This document shows positions 1 through 9,562 of a stretch of DNA of 64,000 nt, piece by piece. A model generated the notes under the pieces. It saw nothing but the letters and a program-made list of their open reading frames with translations, did no database searches and was not told the origin of the DNA. This stretch comes from an uncultured Clostridia bacterium (GTDB lineage: Bacteria; Bacillota; Clostridia; TANB77; CAG-508), in contig CAKMVZ010000006.1 in assembly GCA_928721915.1 (NCBI GenBank), positions 124,001 through 188,000 on the forward strand, given 5' to 3'. A program made the position numbers and the translations under genes. Position 1 is the stretch's first letter; each line of letters begins with the position of its first letter.

Positions 1-1
1 A

Positions 2-442
2 CAGAAAGTGGAAGATATTATAGAAATTTTGAATAAATTTCCAAACTATAAATTTACAATTTTTTCAACAGAATATTTTGAAAAAGAAATACATAAAGGA
101 AATAATGTGATAATTAAAAGAAATGATAGAAAGGATTTTATAGAAACTTTGCGACAATCAATAGCTATAATTAGTACCGCTGGTCATACTTTAATTTCAG
201 AAGCACTATATTGCAATATTCCTGCTTTTGTTATTCCATTATCAACATATGACCAAAATTATTGTGCAAAATTTATAAAGGAAAATAATATAGGTTATTC
301 TTCTGATAAAATTAGCTATGAAAATTTAAATAAATTTTTGTCTAATATTGATTCTTATAAAGAGAATATAAAAAGATGTGAAAATTTACAAAAACCAATG
401 AATACGTTAAATTATATAATTAGTCAATTAGAAAAAATGTGA
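2..442 (+). CDS. Glycosyltransferase, C-terminal part (MurG/GT28-like), 5'-truncated by window edge
   Basis: The reading frame is already open at the first base, so only the last ~146 residues are visible. The segment ISTAGHTLISEALYCNIP followed by a proline-rich strand and DQNYCAKFI resembles the nucleotide-sugar binding half of GT-B glycosyltransferases (GT28/MurG-like and related C-terminal domains), where the G-H/G-x-x-T-x-x-E-A-L stretch contacts the donor. It is followed 16 bases later by a radical SAM gene on the same strand and probably belongs to the same cluster. The exact sugar and acceptor cannot be told from this fragment. A GTG at position 8 is only an internal codon. Confidence 0.6.
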   Translation, partial: QKVEDIIEILNKFPNYKFTIFSTEYFEKEIHKGNNVIIKRNDRKDFIETLRQSIAIISTAGHTLISEALYCNIPAFVIPLSTYDQNYCAKFIKENNIGYSSDKISYENLNKFLSNIDSYKENIKRCENLQKPMNTLNYIISQLEKM

Positions 443-458
443 AATAGAGGAGAGAAGA

Positions 459-1571
459 ATGGAAATTAACTATAAATCAAAATATTATTATACTGATTTT
501 TCAAAAAAATATTTTGAAAAAGGTACTTTTTATAATATTGCTACAAAACCTAAAACTGTTGTATTGAAACCAACATTAAATTGTATAGCTAATTGTAAAC
601 ATTGTAATCCAAGAAGTAAAAAATTTTCTACCAATAAAAAAATGACATTAAAAGATTATAAAATTTTATTAAAAAAATTAAAAGAATTAGGTACTGAGCA
701 AATTTGCATAAGTGGTGGAGAACCACTTATATGTAATGATATTATTGAATTAGTAAAATTGATAACTGAAATGGAATTAAAAGTATCTTTAAATACAAAT
801 GGGTGGTTTTTAGACAAAGAAAAATTTAGAGATTTAATGGAAGCTGGTGTCGCTTGTATTAATTTATCTATTGATTCACCGAATCCTGAGAAACATAATA
901 AATTAAGAGGGTTAGATGGTTTATTTGAAAAAGCAATAAAACAGATAAAGGAGTGTAAAACTCTAAATGTTCCATTTATTTTAAATTTAAGAATGGTTTT
1001 ATCGAAGTATAATTATAAAGATATTTTAGAAATGTTAAATTTGGCTAATTATATAAATGCAGATATACTGAGTATAGATATGATTGAGGCTGATTCTAAA
1101 AATAAGTTATTTTTACTAAATAAAGAAGAAATTATAGAATTTAAAGAAATTTATATTCCAAATTTAATTGAAAAAATAGAAAATATGAATATTAGAAATG
1201 AATTGAAAAAGTTTAACATTAAACAGTTAAATGATATGTTTAACCTTGATTTTAATTCTATAGAGAATTTTGAAAATGGTATATATTGGCCAGATAATAA
1301 TATAAAAAATAAGTGTGATATACCAAGTTCTTTTATGATTATTGAAGGTGATGGCATGGTATTGCCATGTAATGCAATAGAATATAATAGAGAAAAAATA
1401 ATTGGAAATATATTGGAAACAGATATAGAAGAATTATGGAATTCAGAAAAATGGAAGAATTTCAGAAAAAATAAAATGGACTTTTGTCGAGAATGCCCAA
1501 TGAATATGAGTTATATGTTGGTTTTTAATGATAATGAAATTAAAAGAGAATGTAATTTTGATAATATATAA
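459..1571 (+). CDS. Radical SAM/SPASM domain enzyme
   Basis: 370 residues. The N-terminal radical SAM core carries the CxxxCxxC cluster motif (Cys42, Cys46, Cys49, in TLNCIANCKHCN) and the SAM-binding GGEPL segment near residue 87. The C-terminal third has further cysteines (KNKCDIP, VLPCNAI, DFCRECP, RECNF), the layout of SPASM/twitch domains that bind auxiliary Fe-S clusters, and the typical phrase GNILETDIEELWNSE. Such enzymes modify peptides, sugars or cofactors; the substrate is not evident. A GGAGAG Shine-Dalgarno lies just before the ATG. The surrounding glycosyltransferase, kinase-like and deacetylase genes suggest a role in a glycan or small-molecule pathway (inference). Confidence 0.85.
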   Translation: MEINYKSKYYYTDFSKKYFEKGTFYNIATKPKTVVLKPTLNCIANCKHCNPRSKKFSTNKKMTLKDYKILLKKLKELGTEQICISGGEPLICNDIIELVKLITEMELKVSLNTNGWFLDKEKFRDLMEAGVACINLSIDSPNPEKHNKLRGLDGLFEKAIKQIKECKTLNVPFILNLRMVLSKYNYKDILEMLNLANYINADILSIDMIEADSKNKLFLLNKEEIIEFKEIYIPNLIEKIENMNIRNELKKFNIKQLNDMFNLDFNSIENFENGIYWPDNNIKNKCDIPSSFMIIEGDGMVLPCNAIEYNREKIIGNILETDIEELWNSEKWKNFRKNKMDFCRECPMNMSYMLVFNDNEIKRECNFDNI

Positions 1572-1592
1572 AAAATTAGGAGAAAAGCGTAA

Positions 1593-2222
1593 ATGTATAA
1601 TAAAAAAATGATTGTTTTGGAAGGAATAGCTGGCGCTGGTAAAAGTACAAATATAAATATGTTGAAAAATAAATTTGATAATATTGATGGAATAAATATA
1701 AAAATAAGCAAATTATTAGAAAATATTGAGAAAACAAATTTTATTGATTATAATAATACAGATTATTATTTATTATTAGATAATTTAAAAACAATATTAT
1801 ATAATGATTCTAAAAAGAAAATAGTTTTATTTGAAAGATATTATCTATCAACTCTTGCTCATTCTTATGCTTTAAGTAAATTAAAAAAAGATGATGAGCT
1901 ATATTATAAAGTTTTTTATTGGTATAAGGAAAATATTGGAAAAAGTATTAATAAACCAAATGCATATATTTTTTTGAAAATTCCAATTGATATTGCTATA
2001 CAAAGGATTGAAAAAAGAAATGAAAATGTTGTAAATAAAATATGGATAAAAAAAGAATATTTAAAATTGTGTGAAGAGTATAAAAGAAACTTTGTAAACG
2101 AATACGAAAGTGATGTAAAAAGTTATATTGTAGATTCTACTATGAATTTAGAAGATGTAAATAATAAAATATATGAGTGTATAAAGGAAATAAATAAAAA
2201 TGAATGTAATTGTGAATGCTGA
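1593..2222 (+). CDS. Thymidylate kinase-like P-loop nucleotide kinase
   Basis: 209 residues. The Walker A loop GIAGAGKST (about residues 11-19) follows a short hydrophobic strand, and the fold order (P-loop, FERYYLSTLAHSYAL segment, then IFLKIPIDIAIQRIEKR) matches the dTMP-kinase superfamily, with ERYYLST in the position of the DRY-type motif. It differs from ordinary Tmk enough that it may phosphorylate another nucleotide or an alcohol in this cluster. The ATG is preceded by AGGAGAAAAGCG. The 3' end overlaps the next gene by 23 bases, indicating translational coupling. Confidence 0.65.
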   Translation: MYNKKMIVLEGIAGAGKSTNINMLKNKFDNIDGINIKISKLLENIEKTNFIDYNNTDYYLLLDNLKTILYNDSKKKIVLFERYYLSTLAHSYALSKLKKDDELYYKVFYWYKENIGKSINKPNAYIFLKIPIDIAIQRIEKRNENVVNKIWIKKEYLKLCEEYKRNFVNEYESDVKSYIVDSTMNLEDVNNKIYECIKEINKNECNCEC

Positions 2223-3114
2223 TGATTTTGGTTTTGATTTAGACAGAGATTTAGGAATATTGTATGGAGTTCTTAAAGGTTATATTAGTAGTGTAAGTGT
2301 TGTTGTAACAAATAAAATTGGAATATTTAGAAAGATAATTATAAAGATAATTAAAAGAAGAGCAAGTGTTGGAATACATATAAATTTAACAGATAGTCCA
2401 TTGGTTAAGTATAATATGAAAGAATTTTGTAATAATGATTATAAATATGAAAAATCAAAATTTATTTTTTGGAGAAATGCAATAGAAGGAAAAATTAAAT
2501 TACAAAAAATAAAAGAAGAAATTTTAGAACAAATAAATATTTTTGAAAAAAAATATCATTTTATACCAGAACATATTGATGGACATAATCATTGTAATAT
2601 TTTTAATAGAAATATTGAAAAGATATTTGAAGAAATATCAATACAAAAAAATATACATTTAAGAATACCATATGAAAATTTAAATAATTTTAACAAAAGT
2701 TTAATTAATAATAATGAATTTTTTAAAGATTATTATAAATTTAATAATTTAAAAATAAATAAAAAAATAATTATAGATAATATAAATTATTTTTTTAAAT
2801 ATGATATGTATATTAATAACTATATGTGTAAAATTAATTGTAAGGAAGACAATATAAAATATATTGGAACAATGTATGGATATTTTAGAGAACCACTAAT
2901 TCTTTTCAAACAGTTATTATATTTCAATGAAAAAGATACAGTTCAAATAATGGTACATCCAGGTTTTTATTTTAATTGGATAGTACATAAAACTCAATTT
3001 TCAAATAAAGATAGATATATTGAATTAAAAAGTTTAAAAAATCTAAAAAAACTTTTAAAAAAACAAAATATAAGTTATATAAATTATAAAATGATTGGAG
3101 GAAAAAATGAATAA
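2200..3114 (+). CDS. YdjC/ChbG-family carbohydrate deacetylase
   Basis: 304 residues. It begins with VNADDFG, the N-terminal metal-ligand motif of the YdjC (ChbG) family, and has EHIDGHNHCN near residue 130, the second metal-binding block, plus MVHPGF near the C-terminus. Family members are metal-dependent deacetylases of amino sugars such as diacetylchitobiose. The start ATG lies inside the kinase-like gene and its last codons overlap the metG start, so four genes in this segment are translationally coupled. Codon use is extremely A/T biased even for this genome. Confidence 0.75.
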   Translation: MNVIVNADDFGFDLDRDLGILYGVLKGYISSVSVVVTNKIGIFRKIIIKIIKRRASVGIHINLTDSPLVKYNMKEFCNNDYKYEKSKFIFWRNAIEGKIKLQKIKEEILEQINIFEKKYHFIPEHIDGHNHCNIFNRNIEKIFEEISIQKNIHLRIPYENLNNFNKSLINNNEFFKDYYKFNNLKINKKIIIDNINYFFKYDMYINNYMCKINCKEDNIKYIGTMYGYFREPLILFKQLLYFNEKDTVQIMVHPGFYFNWIVHKTQFSNKDRYIELKSLKNLKKLLKKQNISYINYKMIGGKNE

Positions 3115-4693
3115 TAGTAAATATATATTAATTGGAGGAGCATGGCCATATGCTAATAGTTCATTGCATTTAGGACATTTAGCAGCATTAATTTCAGGAG
3201 ATGTATTGGCCAGATATCATAGAAAAATAGGAAATAATGTTATATTTGTATCGGGGACAGACTGTCATGGAACACCAATTACAGAAAGGGCTAAAAAAGA
3301 AAAAGTAAACCCTAAAGAAATTGCTGAAAAATATCATGAAGAATTTCAAGACAGTTTTAATAAAATGAATTTTTCTTATGATTTATATACTAAAACAATG
3401 GATGAATATCACAAAGAAAAAGTCGAGGCAATATTTAAAAAGATTTATGATAATGGATACATTTATAAAAAAGTAGATGAAGACAATTATTGTGAGCATT
3501 GTAAAAAATTTGTTTCTGATAGAGAATTAAAATTAATTTGTCCTAGTTGTGGTTTAGAAAGTAAAGGAGATCAATGCGATTGTGGATATATTCCAACTAA
3601 AGAATATTTAAAAGGTGCTATTTGCAATACTTGTAATAATCCTACAATTAATAAACCAAATACTAATTTATATCTAGCATTGTCTAAATTGCAACCTAAT
3701 ATAGAAGAATATCTAAAAGCAAATGAGAAAAATTGGAGAAAAAATGCTCAAAATGAATCTAATAAATATATAAAAGAGGGATTAAGAGATAGGGCAGTTA
3801 CAAGGAATTTAGACTGGGGTGTAAATATACCTATTGATGGTTTTGAAGATAAAAGAATGTATGTATGGATTGATGCAGTTTTAGGATATTTAACAGCAAC
3901 TATGAAATTTTGTGAAGATAATAATTTAGATTGGAAAAAATGGTGGAAAGATAGTAAAAATGCAAAAATATATATGATTCATGGAAAAGATAACATTATT
4001 TTTCATAGTATTATTCTTCCAGGTTTATTAATTGCATTAAATGATAATCTCAAATTACCTGATATGATTGTTTCAACAGAATATTTAAATTTTCATGATC
4101 AAAAATTTTCAAAGAGTAAAGGTGTTGGAATAACAGTAAAAGAAGCAATAGAAAGATTTAATACTGATACATTGAGATTTTACTTATTAAAAAATGGTCC
4201 TGAATCCAAAGATTCAAACTTTACTGAAGATGATTATATTATGACACATAATGAAATTGTTAATAAATTAGGTAATTTTGTTAATAGAACATTAAAATAT
4301 AAAGGATTAGAAAATATTATTAAAAGTGAAGTTGATTTATATGTTAAAGAATTTGTTGTGAAAAAATATAATGAGATATCAAAACATATTGAAAATATTG
4401 AATTTCGTTCAGCTTGTATTTCTATAATTGAATTATTGGATTTTGCCAATAAATATTATGATGAACAAAAACCATGGATACAAATAAAAGAAAATTTAAA
4501 ATTATTCGAAAAAACTATTTATACTTGTGCTACACTTATCATTAATATTGCGAATTTAATTGAACCGTTTATGCCAGTTGCTGCCAAAAACATAAAACAA
4601 TATATAGGTATCAATAAGAATTGTTGGAAATATATTGAAATTAAAAATGATATAAAATTAGAGAATATTGAACCATTATTTACAAAATTTTAA
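3107..4693 (+). CDS. metG: Methionyl-tRNA synthetase (class I, two-knuckle type)
   Basis: 528 residues from the ATG at 3107, chosen over an upstream TTG because GGAGG sits 6 bases before it and the product then starts MNNSKYILIGGAWPYANS. The HIGH motif reads HLGH (about residue 21) and the KMSKS motif reads FSKSKG (about residue 333). Four Cys pairs between residues 129 and 175 form a double zinc knuckle, as in the MetRS type often called MetRS2. The C-terminal dimerisation/tRNA-binding domain of long MetRS is absent. It is the last gene of the glycan-like cluster, so it could be a second MetRS (for example inhibitor-resistant), but the rest of the genome is not visible. Confidence 0.93.
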   Translation: MNNSKYILIGGAWPYANSSLHLGHLAALISGDVLARYHRKIGNNVIFVSGTDCHGTPITERAKKEKVNPKEIAEKYHEEFQDSFNKMNFSYDLYTKTMDEYHKEKVEAIFKKIYDNGYIYKKVDEDNYCEHCKKFVSDRELKLICPSCGLESKGDQCDCGYIPTKEYLKGAICNTCNNPTINKPNTNLYLALSKLQPNIEEYLKANEKNWRKNAQNESNKYIKEGLRDRAVTRNLDWGVNIPIDGFEDKRMYVWIDAVLGYLTATMKFCEDNNLDWKKWWKDSKNAKIYMIHGKDNIIFHSIILPGLLIALNDNLKLPDMIVSTEYLNFHDQKFSKSKGVGITVKEAIERFNTDTLRFYLLKNGPESKDSNFTEDDYIMTHNEIVNKLGNFVNRTLKYKGLENIIKSEVDLYVKEFVVKKYNEISKHIENIEFRSACISIIELLDFANKYYDEQKPWIQIKENLKLFEKTIYTCATLIINIANLIEPFMPVAAKNIKQYIGINKNCWKYIEIKNDIKLENIEPLFTKF

Positions 4694-4697
4694 TATT

Positions 4698-4752
4698 AAA
4701 ATAATCTCCTTTGTGATATAATAACTATATCAAATTACAAAGGAGGTTTTTT
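4698..4752 (+). promoter_or_regulatory. Promoter with hairpin overlapping the ribosome binding site
   Basis: A TATAAT box lies in the loop of an inverted repeat whose arms are CTCCTTTGT and ACAAAGGAG. The right arm contains the Shine-Dalgarno of the following gene, so the hairpin could sequester the ribosome site. Followed by a T run, it could also act as the metG terminator. Which role dominates is not decided by the sequence. Confidence 0.5.
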
Positions 4753-5829
4753 ATGGAAAGAAAAATTAGAGCAGTTCAGTATGGAACTGGGAAGATGAGT
4801 GTTTATACAATGAGATATATGCTTGAAAAAAATGTGGAAATTGTTGGGGCTATTGATGTTAATCCTGATGTTATTGGTAAAGATATAGGTGAAATTATGG
4901 GAAGTGAAGCTTTAGGAGTTAAAGTTTCTAGTGCTGAAAATGCAAGAAAAGTTTTAGAAGAAACAAAACCAGATATTTGCGTTGTTACAACTAGAAGTTT
5001 ATTTAGTGAAGTAGAAGAACCATTTATGTTATGCGCAGAACTTGGTATAAATGCAATTTCTACATGTGAAGAAGCTTTTTATCCACAAAATTCTAATCCA
5101 AATTTATTTAAAAAAATTGATGAATTAGCTAAGAAAAATAATTGTACAATTACAGGAACAGGATATCAAGATATTTATTGGGGACAATTAATTTCTTCAA
5201 TAGCAGGTTCAACGCAAAAAATAACAAAAATAAAAGGCAGTTCAAGTTATAATGTTGAGGAATATGGAATTGCTTTAGCAGAAGCTCATGGAGCTGGTCT
5301 TACTTTAGAAGAATTTGATAAAAAAGTAGCAGCTGCTGATAGAATATCTAAAGAAGAAAGACAAGCTGTTATTGAAAAAGGTGAATATGCGCCTTCTTAT
5401 ATGTGGAATGTAAATGGATGGCTTTGTTCAAAATTAGGTTTACATGTAAAAAGTCAAACTCAAAAATGTGTACCTCAAACACATAATGAAGATATTTTTT
5501 CAAGCACTTTAAATATGACAGTAAAAGCAGGTGATGCAACAGGAATGAGCGCTGTTGTTACTACTGAAACAGAAGAAGGAATAATAATTGAATCAGAATG
5601 TATTGGAAAAGTATACGCTAAAGATGAATATGATAAAAATGTTTGGACTGTTGAAGGAGTGCCAAATACAACTATAACAGTTGAAAAGCCAGCAACCGTA
5701 GAACTTACATGTGCGACAATTGTAAATAGAATTCCAGATGTAATAAATTCAAAACCAGGATATGTAACAACTGAAAAATTTGGAGAATTAAATTATAGGG
5801 TTAAAGCTTTAAATGAGTATGTAAAATAA
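4753..5829 (+). CDS. 2,4-diaminopentanoate dehydrogenase-like NAD(P)-dependent oxidoreductase
   Basis: 358 residues. The N-terminus RAVQYGTGKMSVYTMRYM is a Rossmann GxGxM motif, followed by VGAIDVNPDVIGKDIGEIMG, as in dihydrodipicolinate reductase-like oxidoreductases. The overall length and the GTGYQDIYWGQL and PSYMWNVNGWL segments match the 2,4-diaminopentanoate dehydrogenase (Ord) group of ornithine-fermenting clostridia. No other ornithine-degradation gene (ora, oraS, ortA) is visible nearby, so the substrate assignment is tentative. The gene is monocistronic, bounded by its own promoter and a terminator. Confidence 0.7.
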   Translation: MERKIRAVQYGTGKMSVYTMRYMLEKNVEIVGAIDVNPDVIGKDIGEIMGSEALGVKVSSAENARKVLEETKPDICVVTTRSLFSEVEEPFMLCAELGINAISTCEEAFYPQNSNPNLFKKIDELAKKNNCTITGTGYQDIYWGQLISSIAGSTQKITKIKGSSSYNVEEYGIALAEAHGAGLTLEEFDKKVAAADRISKEERQAVIEKGEYAPSYMWNVNGWLCSKLGLHVKSQTQKCVPQTHNEDIFSSTLNMTVKAGDATGMSAVVTTETEEGIIIESECIGKVYAKDEYDKNVWTVEGVPNTTITVEKPATVELTCATIVNRIPDVINSKPGYVTTEKFGELNYRVKALNEYVK

Positions 5830-5840
5830 AAAAATATAAT

Positions 5841-5880
5841 AAAAAAGGTTTCTTTAGTACTAGCTGGAGAAATCTTTTTT
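5841..5880 (+). terminator. Intrinsic terminator
   Basis: Hairpin arms AAAGGTTTCT and AGAAATCTTT with one G-U pair, followed by a run of six T. Confidence 0.8.
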
Positions 5881-5966
5881 ACATAAAAAATATTTTTATA
5901 AAAAGCTCTTTTTTTATATTTTTTATGATATAATCAACATGAAAATAAAAAAGGAGATGTTTAAAA

Positions 5967-6572
5967 ATGGAAAATATTATTAGTAAAAGAATTCACGATT
6001 TTACAAAGCAAGTTGATGTAATTCAAACTATTTTAGTGTTTTTAATTGCTCTACTTGTTCCTACTTTTTTAGCTCAAATAATTCAAAAAGTATTTGGTGA
6101 GGCAAGCATTATAACTAACAATTCACAGTTAATAGTAGGTTCAATAGTAAATGCTGCATTAATTGTTACTGCTATTAATTTAAAAGGCTGGAAGATATTA
6201 GGAGTTGTAACAATGCCTAGTATATCAACAATTTTTAGTGGTTATGTTTTTGGAACAAGCTCTACATATTTAACTTGGATGATACCTGCAATTTGGATTG
6301 GTAACTTTATTTTAGTATTTTCATTTAAATATTTCATGTTAAATAAAAATATGAATTATTTTTTAGCAGCTGTAATTGGAATTATATTAAAAGTATTAGT
6401 AATAGCAGGAGGTTTTCAAATTTTAAATGCTTTTGGAATATTTCCAGAAAAATTAATTTCAAATCTTCAAACTGCTATGAGTTTAACTCAATTAATAACT
6501 GCATGTATAGGAACTATTATAGCTTTTGTAATTTATAAAATTGAAAACTTTTCTATAAATAAAAAAGCATAA
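5967..6572 (+). CDS. Predicted integral membrane protein, possibly ECF-transporter S-component-like
   Basis: 201 residues with about five to six hydrophobic helices (roughly residues 20-40, 52-72, 77-95, 100-122, 128-150 and 170-192) and the small-residue-rich loop VTMPSISTIFSGYVFG. Size and topology resemble small membrane subunits such as ECF S components, but I see no diagnostic motif. TATAAT at 5929-5934 and AAGGAG before the ATG support the start. It is transcribed alone, ending at a strong terminator. Confidence 0.5.
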   Translation: MENIISKRIHDFTKQVDVIQTILVFLIALLVPTFLAQIIQKVFGEASIITNNSQLIVGSIVNAALIVTAINLKGWKILGVVTMPSISTIFSGYVFGTSSTYLTWMIPAIWIGNFILVFSFKYFMLNKNMNYFLAAVIGIILKVLVIAGGFQILNAFGIFPEKLISNLQTAMSLTQLITACIGTIIAFVIYKIENFSINKKA

Positions 6573-6588
6573 ATTATATGAAAATATT

Positions 6589-6629
6589 AAAAAGCGGCAT
6601 TTTCTATGTTTTAAGAATGTCGCTTTTTT
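6589..6629 (+). terminator. Intrinsic terminator
   Basis: Arms AAAAAGCGGCATT and AATGTCGCTTTTTT form a long stem with one G-U pair, followed by T. The CGG here is in RNA structure, not in a coding frame. Confidence 0.9.
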
Positions 6630-6631
6630 GC

Positions 6632-6660
6632 TTGAAATAAAAAGATTCTTGTGGTATAAT
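6632..6660 (+). promoter_or_regulatory. Sigma-A promoter
   Basis: TTGAAA at 6632-6637, 17-base spacer, TATAAT at 6655-6660, about 40 bases before the U32 peptidase start. Confidence 0.8.
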
Positions 6661-6699
6661 TCATTATGTTAATTTTTAAATAAAGAGAGGAAGATAAAA

Positions 6700-7933
6700 A
6701 TGCATAAGCCAGAATTATTAGCGCCAGCTGGTTCTTTTGAAAAAGCCAAAATTGCTTTTATGTATGGTGCAGATGCCGTATATATGGGAACACCAAAGCT
6801 TTCACTTCGTTCTCGTTCAGAAGCTAGCGATGATGACTTATTTAAAACAGTTGAATATGCACATTCTAAACGGCAAACGTGTTTATGCTGCTATTAATAT
6901 ATATGCAGAAGATGAAGCATATGACGAAATAATAAAGCAAGCTAAAAAATTAGATGAACTAAAAGTAGATGGAATTATTATGTCTGATGGTGGTGTAATA
7001 GATAGCGTAAAAGAAGCTGCACCAAATACTCCAGTTCATGTTAGTACTCAGGCAAATACTATAAGTTATCATTCATGTAATTTTTGGTATAAAAATGGAG
7101 CAAACCGTGTAATACTAGGAAGAGAAATGAATAAAGAACAAATAAAAAATTTAATGAAAAATAAACCAAAGGATTTAGAAATTGAAATTTTTGTTCATGG
7201 AGCTTTATGTTTTGGATATTCTGGAAGATGTTTTTTAAGTGAATTTTTAGCTGGAAGAAATGGAAATTTAGGTGATTGTGCACAAAGTTGTAGATGGAGC
7301 TATAATGTTTATGTTGAAGAAACAAATAAACCAGGAAATCTTATGCCAGTTGAACATGATGAAAAGGGAACTTATATATTTTCTTCAAAAGATTTATGTT
7401 TGATAAAGGAAATTCCAGAAATAATTGAAATGGGAATTGATAGTTTAAAAATTGAAGGAAGATTAAAAACAGAATATTATTTGGCTACTGTTGTAAACGC
7501 ATATAGAAATGCAATAGATGATTATTGTGAAAATCCAGAAAATTTTGATTATTTAAAATATTTTAAAGAGCTTGATAAAACGAAAACTAGAGGGTTAACA
7601 ACATTTTATTTTAATGATAAAAATAATAAAGATTTTCAAGATTATGAAGGTCATCAATATAATAATAATTTTGAATTTGGAGGTAAAATTATTTCTGATG
7701 CTAATGATAGAATGCTAATTGAAATTAGAAATAAGTTAAGCATTGGCGATGAATTAGAGTTAATAGTTCCTGGCCAAATTGAACCTATTAAATTTAAAAT
7801 TGAGAAATTATGGAATGATGAAACTTTAGAAGAAATTCAAACTGTAAATCCAGGAAGAGCAGAGCAAAAAGTAATTTTAAATAAACCAGATATAAAAGTA
7901 GAAAAAGATTGGATTTTAAGAAGAAAAAAATAG
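6700..7933 (+). CDS. U32-family peptidase / tRNA hydroxylation protein (one CGGN recoding site)
   Basis: 410 residues when the CGGC quadruplet at 6871 is read as one glycine. Frame 1 encodes MHKPELLAPAGSFEKAKIAF through VEYAHSK and frame 2 continues GKRVYAAINIYAEDEA without a gap; the joined phrase is the standard U32 sequence. The family signature EIFVHGALCFGYSGRCFLS is near residue 165, with CAQSCRW after it. Relatives (TrhP, YrrN/YrrO, RlhA) act with iron-sulfur chemistry in RNA hydroxylation, although named peptidases. Without recoding, translation ends in CLCCY with a stop after 65 codons. It heads an operon with lysS 15 bases downstream. Confidence 0.88.
6871..6874 (+). other. CGGN recoding site (U32 peptidase)
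   Basis: In-frame AAA-CGG. The protein resumes at GGC (6872) in the +1 frame, restoring AHSK-G-KRVYAAIN. Confidence 0.9.
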
Positions 7934-7948
7934 AAAGGAAGATAAAAA

Positions 7949-9457
7949 ATGAGTGAAAATAATGAAAATGAAGAAGTTGTAATTGATGAGCAAGAAATGA
8001 ATAGATTAATGCAGGTAAGACTTGATAAATTAAAAGAATTACAAGCAGAAGGAAAAGATCCTTTTGAAATTACAAAATATGATAGAACAGAATTTAGTCA
8101 AGATATAAAAGATAATTATGACGAATTTGAAGGAAAAGATGTATCAATTGCAGGTAGAATTATGGCAAAAAGAATAATGGGAAAAGCTTCTTTTTGCACT
8201 ATTCAAGATAGCAAAGGAAGAATTCAAAGTTATGTTAGTATAAATGATTTAGGTGAAGAATCATATAAAGCTTTTAAAACATGGGATATAGGAGATATTA
8301 TTGGGTTAAAAGGTTTTGTTTTTAAAACTAGAACAGAAGAAATTTCAATACATGCAAAAGAAGTTGTTTTACTTTCAAAATCTTTAAGACCACTCCCAGA
8401 AAAATTTCATGGCTTAAAAGATACAGATTTAAGATATAGACAAAGGTATACAGATTTAATTGTAAATCCAGAAGTTAAACAAACTTTTTTAAATAGAAGT
8501 AAAATTATTAGTACAATTAGAAAAATATTAGATGAAAAAGGATATTTAGAAGTTGAAACTCCAATTTTAAATACAATTTCTGGTGGAGCTACTGCTAGAC
8601 CATTTATAACACACCATAATAGTTTAAATATTCAAATGTATTTAAGAATTGCACTAGAACTTAATTTAAAAAGATTAATTGTAGGTGGATTTGATAGAGT
8701 TTATGAAATGGGAAGAGTTTTTAGAAATGAAGGTATGGATATAAGACATAACCCAGAATTTACAATGCTTGAACTATATGCAGCTTTTCAAGATTATCAT
8801 GATATGATGAATATTACAGAAGAAATCTTTTCAAGAACTGCAATGGAAGTATTAGGAACAACAAAAATAAATTATCAAGGAACAGAAATTGATTTAAAAC
8901 CAGGCTGGAAAAGAATTTCTATGATTGATTCAATCAAAGAAGTTACAGGAATTGATTTTAATAAAATTAATTCTGATGAAGAAGCAGTAAAATTAGCAAA
9001 AGAAAGAAATATTGAAATTCCTGATAAAACAAAAGAAACAAGAGGAGATGTTATCAGTTTATTCTTTGATGAGTATGTTGAAAAAACTCTAATTCAACCA
9101 ACTTTTATATATGATTATCCAGTTGAAATTTCACCTCTTGCAAAAAAATCTCCAAAAGATAAGAGATTAACAGAAAGATTTGAAGTATTTATTGATGGTA
9201 GAGAATATGGAAATGCTTTTTCAGAACTTAATGATTCAATAGATCAATATGAAAGATTTAAAAAACAAGTAGAAGCTAGAGAAGCTGGAGATGAAGAAGC
9301 AGGAATGATGGATGAGGACTATATTCAAGCATTAGAAATTGGTTTACCACCAACAGGAGGATTAGGAATTGGAATTGATAGATTAGTAATGTTACTTACA
9401 AATGAGGCATCCATAAGAGATGTACTATTATTCCCAACTATGAAACCACTTAATTAA
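7949..9457 (+). CDS. lysS: Lysyl-tRNA synthetase, class II
   Basis: 502 residues, normal length. The N-terminal OB-fold (about residues 60-160, VSIAGRIMAKRIMGKASF) is followed by class II motif 2 (FRNEGMDIRHNPEFTMLE, about residue 257) and motif 3 (GGLGIGIDRLVMLLTN near the C-terminus). It charges tRNA-Lys. The reading frame is intact with no in-frame CGG. AAAGGAAG precedes the ATG, 15 bases after the U32 gene, so the two are probably co-transcribed. Confidence 0.97.
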   Translation: MSENNENEEVVIDEQEMNRLMQVRLDKLKELQAEGKDPFEITKYDRTEFSQDIKDNYDEFEGKDVSIAGRIMAKRIMGKASFCTIQDSKGRIQSYVSINDLGEESYKAFKTWDIGDIIGLKGFVFKTRTEEISIHAKEVVLLSKSLRPLPEKFHGLKDTDLRYRQRYTDLIVNPEVKQTFLNRSKIISTIRKILDEKGYLEVETPILNTISGGATARPFITHHNSLNIQMYLRIALELNLKRLIVGGFDRVYEMGRVFRNEGMDIRHNPEFTMLELYAAFQDYHDMMNITEEIFSRTAMEVLGTTKINYQGTEIDLKPGWKRISMIDSIKEVTGIDFNKINSDEEAVKLAKERNIEIPDKTKETRGDVISLFFDEYVEKTLIQPTFIYDYPVEISPLAKKSPKDKRLTERFEVFIDGREYGNAFSELNDSIDQYERFKKQVEAREAGDEEAGMMDEDYIQALEIGLPPTGGLGIGIDRLVMLLTNEASIRDVLLFPTMKPLN

Positions 9458-9504
9458 AAAATATTACACATCTGTTTTAAACAGATGAATTATAAAATTT
9501 AAAT

Positions 9505-9526
9505 GCGGGTATTAGCAAATGCCCGC
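9505..9526 (+). terminator. GC-rich hairpin after lysS
   Basis: Arms GCGGGTATT and AATGCCCGC with a 4-base loop; a second palindrome, CATCTGTTTTAAACAGATG, lies at 9469-9487. No long T run follows, so this may be a weak or read-through terminator. Confidence 0.55.
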
Positions 9527-9562
9527 TGTATTTATATAGATTTTAAATTAAAGGAATGTTTT

